This document shows positions 20,138 through 22,103 of a stretch of DNA of 22,103 nucleotides, one piece after another. Positions within the stretch are counted from its first letter, which is position 1. Every line of letters begins with the position of its first letter. Source of the DNA: DATAQC01 sp038232455. GTDB taxonomy: Bacteria; Actinomycetota; Acidimicrobiia; Acidimicrobiales; AC-14. The stretch covers positions 1 through 22,103 of the forward strand of contig JBBSHU010000049.1 of assembly GCA_038232455.1 (NCBI GenBank), in the 5' to 3' direction. A model generated the notes under the pieces. That model saw only the letters and a list, made by a program, of their open reading frames with translations, was not told the DNA's origin and made no database searches. The translations under genes were made by a program, and so were the position numbers.

Positions 20138-21223
20138 GTGCGTATCGGCCTGGTGTGCCCCTACAGCCTTTCCCTTCCGGGAGGGGTCCAGGGGCAGGTG
20201 CTGGGTTTGGCTCGTGCCCTCCGGGAGCTGGGCCACGAGGCCCGTGTGCTCGGCCCGTGCGACGGGCCGCCCCCCGAGGTGGGCGTGACACCGCTCGGCA
20301 ACACTGTGGCCGCCCTGTTCAACGGGTCGGTGGCCCCGCTCGCCCCGGATTTCCCGTGTGTGCTGCGAACTATCCGGGCCGTTCGCGACGAGCGCTTCGA
20401 CGTCCTCCACCTCCACGAGCCGATGGCTCCGGGACCGACGCTCACGAGCCTGGTGTGGTCGTCGGGCCCGCTCGTGGGCACCTTCCACGCAGCCGGGGCC
20501 ACCGTCGCCTACCGGCGGCTGCTGCCTCTGGGCACCCGTTTGAGTCGGCGTCTCCATCTGCACTGCGCCGTCTCCGAGGATGCCCTCGACATGGCGGCGA
20601 CGCTGGGCGGCGACTTCGAGCTCGTCTACAACGGCATCGATCTCGAACGCTTCGCCAAGGCCACGCCCTGGCCCACGAGCGGACCCACGATCGTGTTCCT
20701 GAGCCGCCACGAGACCCGGAAGGGCCTCGGCGTGCTCCTCGGTGCCCTCGCTCATCTCCCGCACGACGTGCACGTGTGGGTGGCCAGCGACGGGCCGGAG
20801 ACCCGGCGCCTGCAAGCCGAGGTGGCCGGAGATCCTCGCGTCGAGTGGCTCGGACGCCTCACCGAGGAGGAGAAGGCCCAGCGGTTGCGCGGTGCCGACG
20901 TCCTCTGCGCCCCGTCGCTGCGGGGCGAGTCGTTCGGGATGGTCCTGCTCGAAGGCATGGCTGCCCAGACCCCCATCGTGGCCAGCGACCTTCCCGGTTA
21001 CCGCAATGTCGCCCGTCACGGCCGGGAAGCCCTGCTCGTTCCCCCGGGTGATGCCAGGGCCCTCGGGCGGGCGCTGACCAGGGTGTTGCGGGAGCGGTCC
21101 ACCGCCGGCTCCCTGGTGGCCGAAGGCGAGGCCCGGGCGGCGTGCTTTTCCATGGAGCGGCTGGCCGAGCGCTACGTGGAGTTGTACGACGTGGCCATCG
21201 CCCGGGCCCGAGCGGCCCCCTGA
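20138..21223 (+). CDS. pimA: Phosphatidylinositol mannosyltransferase PimA-type (GT4)
   Basis: The product is 361 aa from GTG 20138. The enzyme transfers the first mannose from GDP-mannose to phosphatidylinositol on the inner membrane face. The start MRIGLVCPYSLSLPGGVQGQ matches PimA closely, including the Gly-Gly-Val acceptor loop. FNGSVAPL, FDVLHLHEP and GTFHAAG are also PimA-like. The C-terminal GT-B domain has FLSRHETRKGLGVLLGAL and the nucleotide-sugar site GESFGMVLLEGMAAQTPIVA (ESFG...E, the EX7E pattern). The frame is open far upstream, antisense to pepN; GTG 20138 is the start that gives the conserved N-terminus. It diverges from pepN across 36 bp. Its usual partners pgsA and patA are about 10.5 kb away at 8006-9656. 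Assignment to PimA over PimB' rests on the N-terminal motifs. Confidence 0.9.
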   Translation: MRIGLVCPYSLSLPGGVQGQVLGLARALRELGHEARVLGPCDGPPPEVGVTPLGNTVAALFNGSVAPLAPDFPCVLRTIRAVRDERFDVLHLHEPMAPGPTLTSLVWSSGPLVGTFHAAGATVAYRRLLPLGTRLSRRLHLHCAVSEDALDMAATLGGDFELVYNGIDLERFAKATPWPTSGPTIVFLSRHETRKGLGVLLGALAHLPHDVHVWVASDGPETRRLQAEVAGDPRVEWLGRLTEEEKAQRLRGADVLCAPSLRGESFGMVLLEGMAAQTPIVASDLPGYRNVARHGREALLVPPGDARALGRALTRVLRERSTAGSLVAEGEARAACFSMERLAERYVELYDVAIARARAAP

Positions 21224-21252
21224 GGGTCAGTACCGGGCGCCGAGAATTGTGT

Positions 21253-21270
21253 GGTGTATCGTAGGTGTAT
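21253..21270 (+). promoter_or_regulatory. Direct repeat at the vapB start, possible VapB operator
   Basis: GGTGTAT occurs at 21253-21259 and again at 21264-21270, spaced 11 bp, one helical turn. The second copy runs into the ATG of vapB. A TATCGT hexamer (21257-21262) would start transcription at about the A of the ATG, so the mRNA may be leaderless. Autorepression by VapBC at such sites is usual in the family; the match here is inference. Confidence 0.4.
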
Positions 21271-21472
21271 GGCCCGTACCAACATCGATCTCGACGATGG
21301 CGCGTGCCGAGCCGTCATGGAGCGGTACCACCTGTCGACCAAGCGAGATGCGGTCAACTTCGCGCTGCGGACCCTGGCGGCTGAGCCCCTCGACCTCGAG
21401 GCCGCCCGCCGGCTCCGAGGATCTGGGTGGGATGGCGATCTCACCCAGATGCGGGCGGGCCGCGCCGGTTGA
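21269..21472 (+). CDS. vapB: VapB-type antitoxin (ribbon-helix-helix)
   Basis: The product is 67 aa. MARTNIDLDDGACRAVMERY with HLSTKRDAVNFALRTLA is the standard opening of MetJ/Arc-type VapB antitoxins: a DNA-binding beta strand, then two helices. The C-terminal part (EAARRLRGSGWDGDLTQMR) is the toxin-wrapping tail, with the typical GxGWDGDL(xx)MR pattern. It neutralises the VapC encoded next and represses the operon. ATG 21269 gives the conserved N-terminus; the frame also opens at 21251, but that adds six unrelated residues. Its TGA overlaps the TTG start of vapC (TTGA), giving coupled translation. Confidence 0.93.
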   Translation: MARTNIDLDDGACRAVMERYHLSTKRDAVNFALRTLAAEPLDLEAARRLRGSGWDGDLTQMRAGRAG

Positions 21473-21858
21473 TCCTCGTCGACACCTCGGCGTGGGTGGA
21501 GTTCCTGCGAGACACCGGCAGTGCGGTCTGCAGGAAGGTCGATGCGCTCCTCGAAGACGACATGGTCACGTGCGACCCGATCCGTATGGAGGTCCTTGCC
21601 GGCGCGAGGGACGAGAACCATCTCAACGGCCTTCGTCGGCTGCTGGCCCGAGCGGCGTTCGTGGCGGCCGAGCCCGTCGACTACGAGGAGGCAGCAGCCC
21701 TCTATCGCACGTGTCGCCGGGGCGGTGACACTGTCCGGAAGTTGATCGACTGCCTCATCGCCGCCGTGGCCATCCGGGTCGACGTAGCAGTGCTGCACGC
21801 CGACACGGACTTCGACGTCCTCGCCTGGCACACCGCGCTCCGGGTTCACCAGCCGTAA
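21469..21858 (+). CDS. vapC: VapC-type PIN-domain ribonuclease toxin
   Basis: The product is 129 aa from TTG 21469. The PIN catalytic residues are in place: Asp in ILVDTSAWVEFLR, Glu in IRMEVLAGAR, Asp in LIDCLIAAVAI and Asp in HADTDFDVLA. VapC toxins cleave RNA, often tRNA or rRNA, when freed from VapB; the target here is unknown. The TTG overlaps the vapB stop; the alternative upstream GTG/ATG starts would add residues that PIN proteins lack before the first strand. It is intact, unlike the PIN remnant at 1515-1800, and the two are only distantly similar (DTSAWVEFLR against DTSAAVPLLV), so they are different subfamilies. Confidence 0.95.
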   Translation: MILVDTSAWVEFLRDTGSAVCRKVDALLEDDMVTCDPIRMEVLAGARDENHLNGLRRLLARAAFVAAEPVDYEEAAALYRTCRRGGDTVRKLIDCLIAAVAIRVDVAVLHADTDFDVLAWHTALRVHQP

Positions 21859-21888
21859 CGGTCGCTGGGAACAAGATCGCCGCGACCG
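21859..21888 (+). terminator. Weak hairpin after vapC
   Basis: CGGTCGC and GCGACCG (7 bp) are separated by 16 nt, starting right after the vapC stop. There is no U-run and the loop is long. It could mark the end of the vapBC transcript but is weak evidence. Confidence 0.3.
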
Positions 21889-21933
21889 GGACATGCCAGG
21901 CTTCGGGCACACCACAACCTGGAGGCGGCATCG

Positions 21934-22103
21934 ATGTACATAGAAAAGCGTTGGCTCGTCCCAGCCGGTTTGAGTCTGCTCCTTGTCGGAGCGTTCTTCG
22001 CCGGTGCGCTCCTGCTGCTCGGCTCGCCGTTCGGTCAGGCGCCGGGCACGCTGAGCCCAGCCCAGATCAAAAGTATCGAGGCTCAGGCCAAGGTCCCCAA
22101 ACC
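21934..22103 (+). CDS. N-terminus of a membrane-anchored or secreted protein (runs off the window)
   Basis: The first 56 codons are present. ATG 21934 has GGAGG (21921-21925) 8 nt upstream, a strong ribosome binding site. The product begins MYIEKRWLVPAGLSLLLVGA, followed by a hydrophobic stretch FFAGALLLLG and then a polar region (GTLSPAQIKSIEAQAKVPKP). This is a short cytoplasmic N-terminus, one transmembrane or signal-anchor segment, and an external domain that continues beyond the window. The family cannot be named from this part. It is the first gene after vapBC and has its own spacing. Confidence 0.7.
   Translation, partial: MYIEKRWLVPAGLSLLLVGAFFAGALLLLGSPFGQAPGTLSPAQIKSIEAQAKVPK

Noticed and set aside
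1..22103. CRISPR array, rRNA or tRNA genes
   Set aside because: No regularly spaced repeats and no tRNA-like cloverleaf or rRNA sequence were recognised in the window.

Overview
The window is chromosomal DNA of a high-GC actinobacterium, most likely of the Acidimicrobiia. Three things suggest this. Third codon positions are strongly GC-rich. The first gene carries a DUF2510-type motif (GWWQASDGKWYPP). The window also holds three genes for phosphatidylinositol mannoside (PIM) lipid synthesis, which is an actinobacterial pathway. GTG and TTG starts are common. The lineage is inference; there is no rRNA marker.

Layout. Positions 1-2900 hold a small DUF2510 membrane protein, a VOC-fold protein, a decayed PIN-domain toxin gene and a pirin. 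Positions 2944-4398 (minus) encode secreted beta-helix protein A, with a good promoter and a long leader. Positions 4653-7814 (minus) are an operon of an EF-G-like GTPase and two tandem DinB-fold proteins, closed by a clear intrinsic terminator. Positions 8006-9656 (plus) carry a PIP synthase and a PIM acyltransferase. Positions 9672-10860 are a prophage scar: an integrase and a major capsid gene, both 5'-truncated and frameshifted, meet head to head. Positions 11095-12971 are an accessory zone of small genes: a possible toxin-antitoxin-like pair, two small hypotheticals, a 97-bp palindromic element and a small lipoprotein. Positions 13202-14884 (minus) encode beta-helix protein B, a paralogue of A with an inserted PA domain. 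Next to it is a wall-anchored-type surface protein (MPTTG, membrane segment, Arg tail). Positions 15694-20101 (minus) carry a DEAD-box helicase, a SHOCT-like small protein whose best start is CTG, and aminopeptidase N. Positions 20138-21223 (plus) encode a PimA-type mannosyltransferase. The window closes with a VapBC pair and the start of a membrane-anchored protein.

How it fits together. In mycobacteria pgsA, the acyltransferase gene and pimA are adjacent. Here the first two are separated from pimA by about 10.5 kb that begins exactly with the prophage scar. This suggests that integration and later rearrangement split an ancestral PIM operon. The two beta-helix paralogues share coil sequences and a C-terminal signature (NLFGTVNQACVA). 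They look like an uncharacterised secreted protein family and are the best candidate here for new biology.
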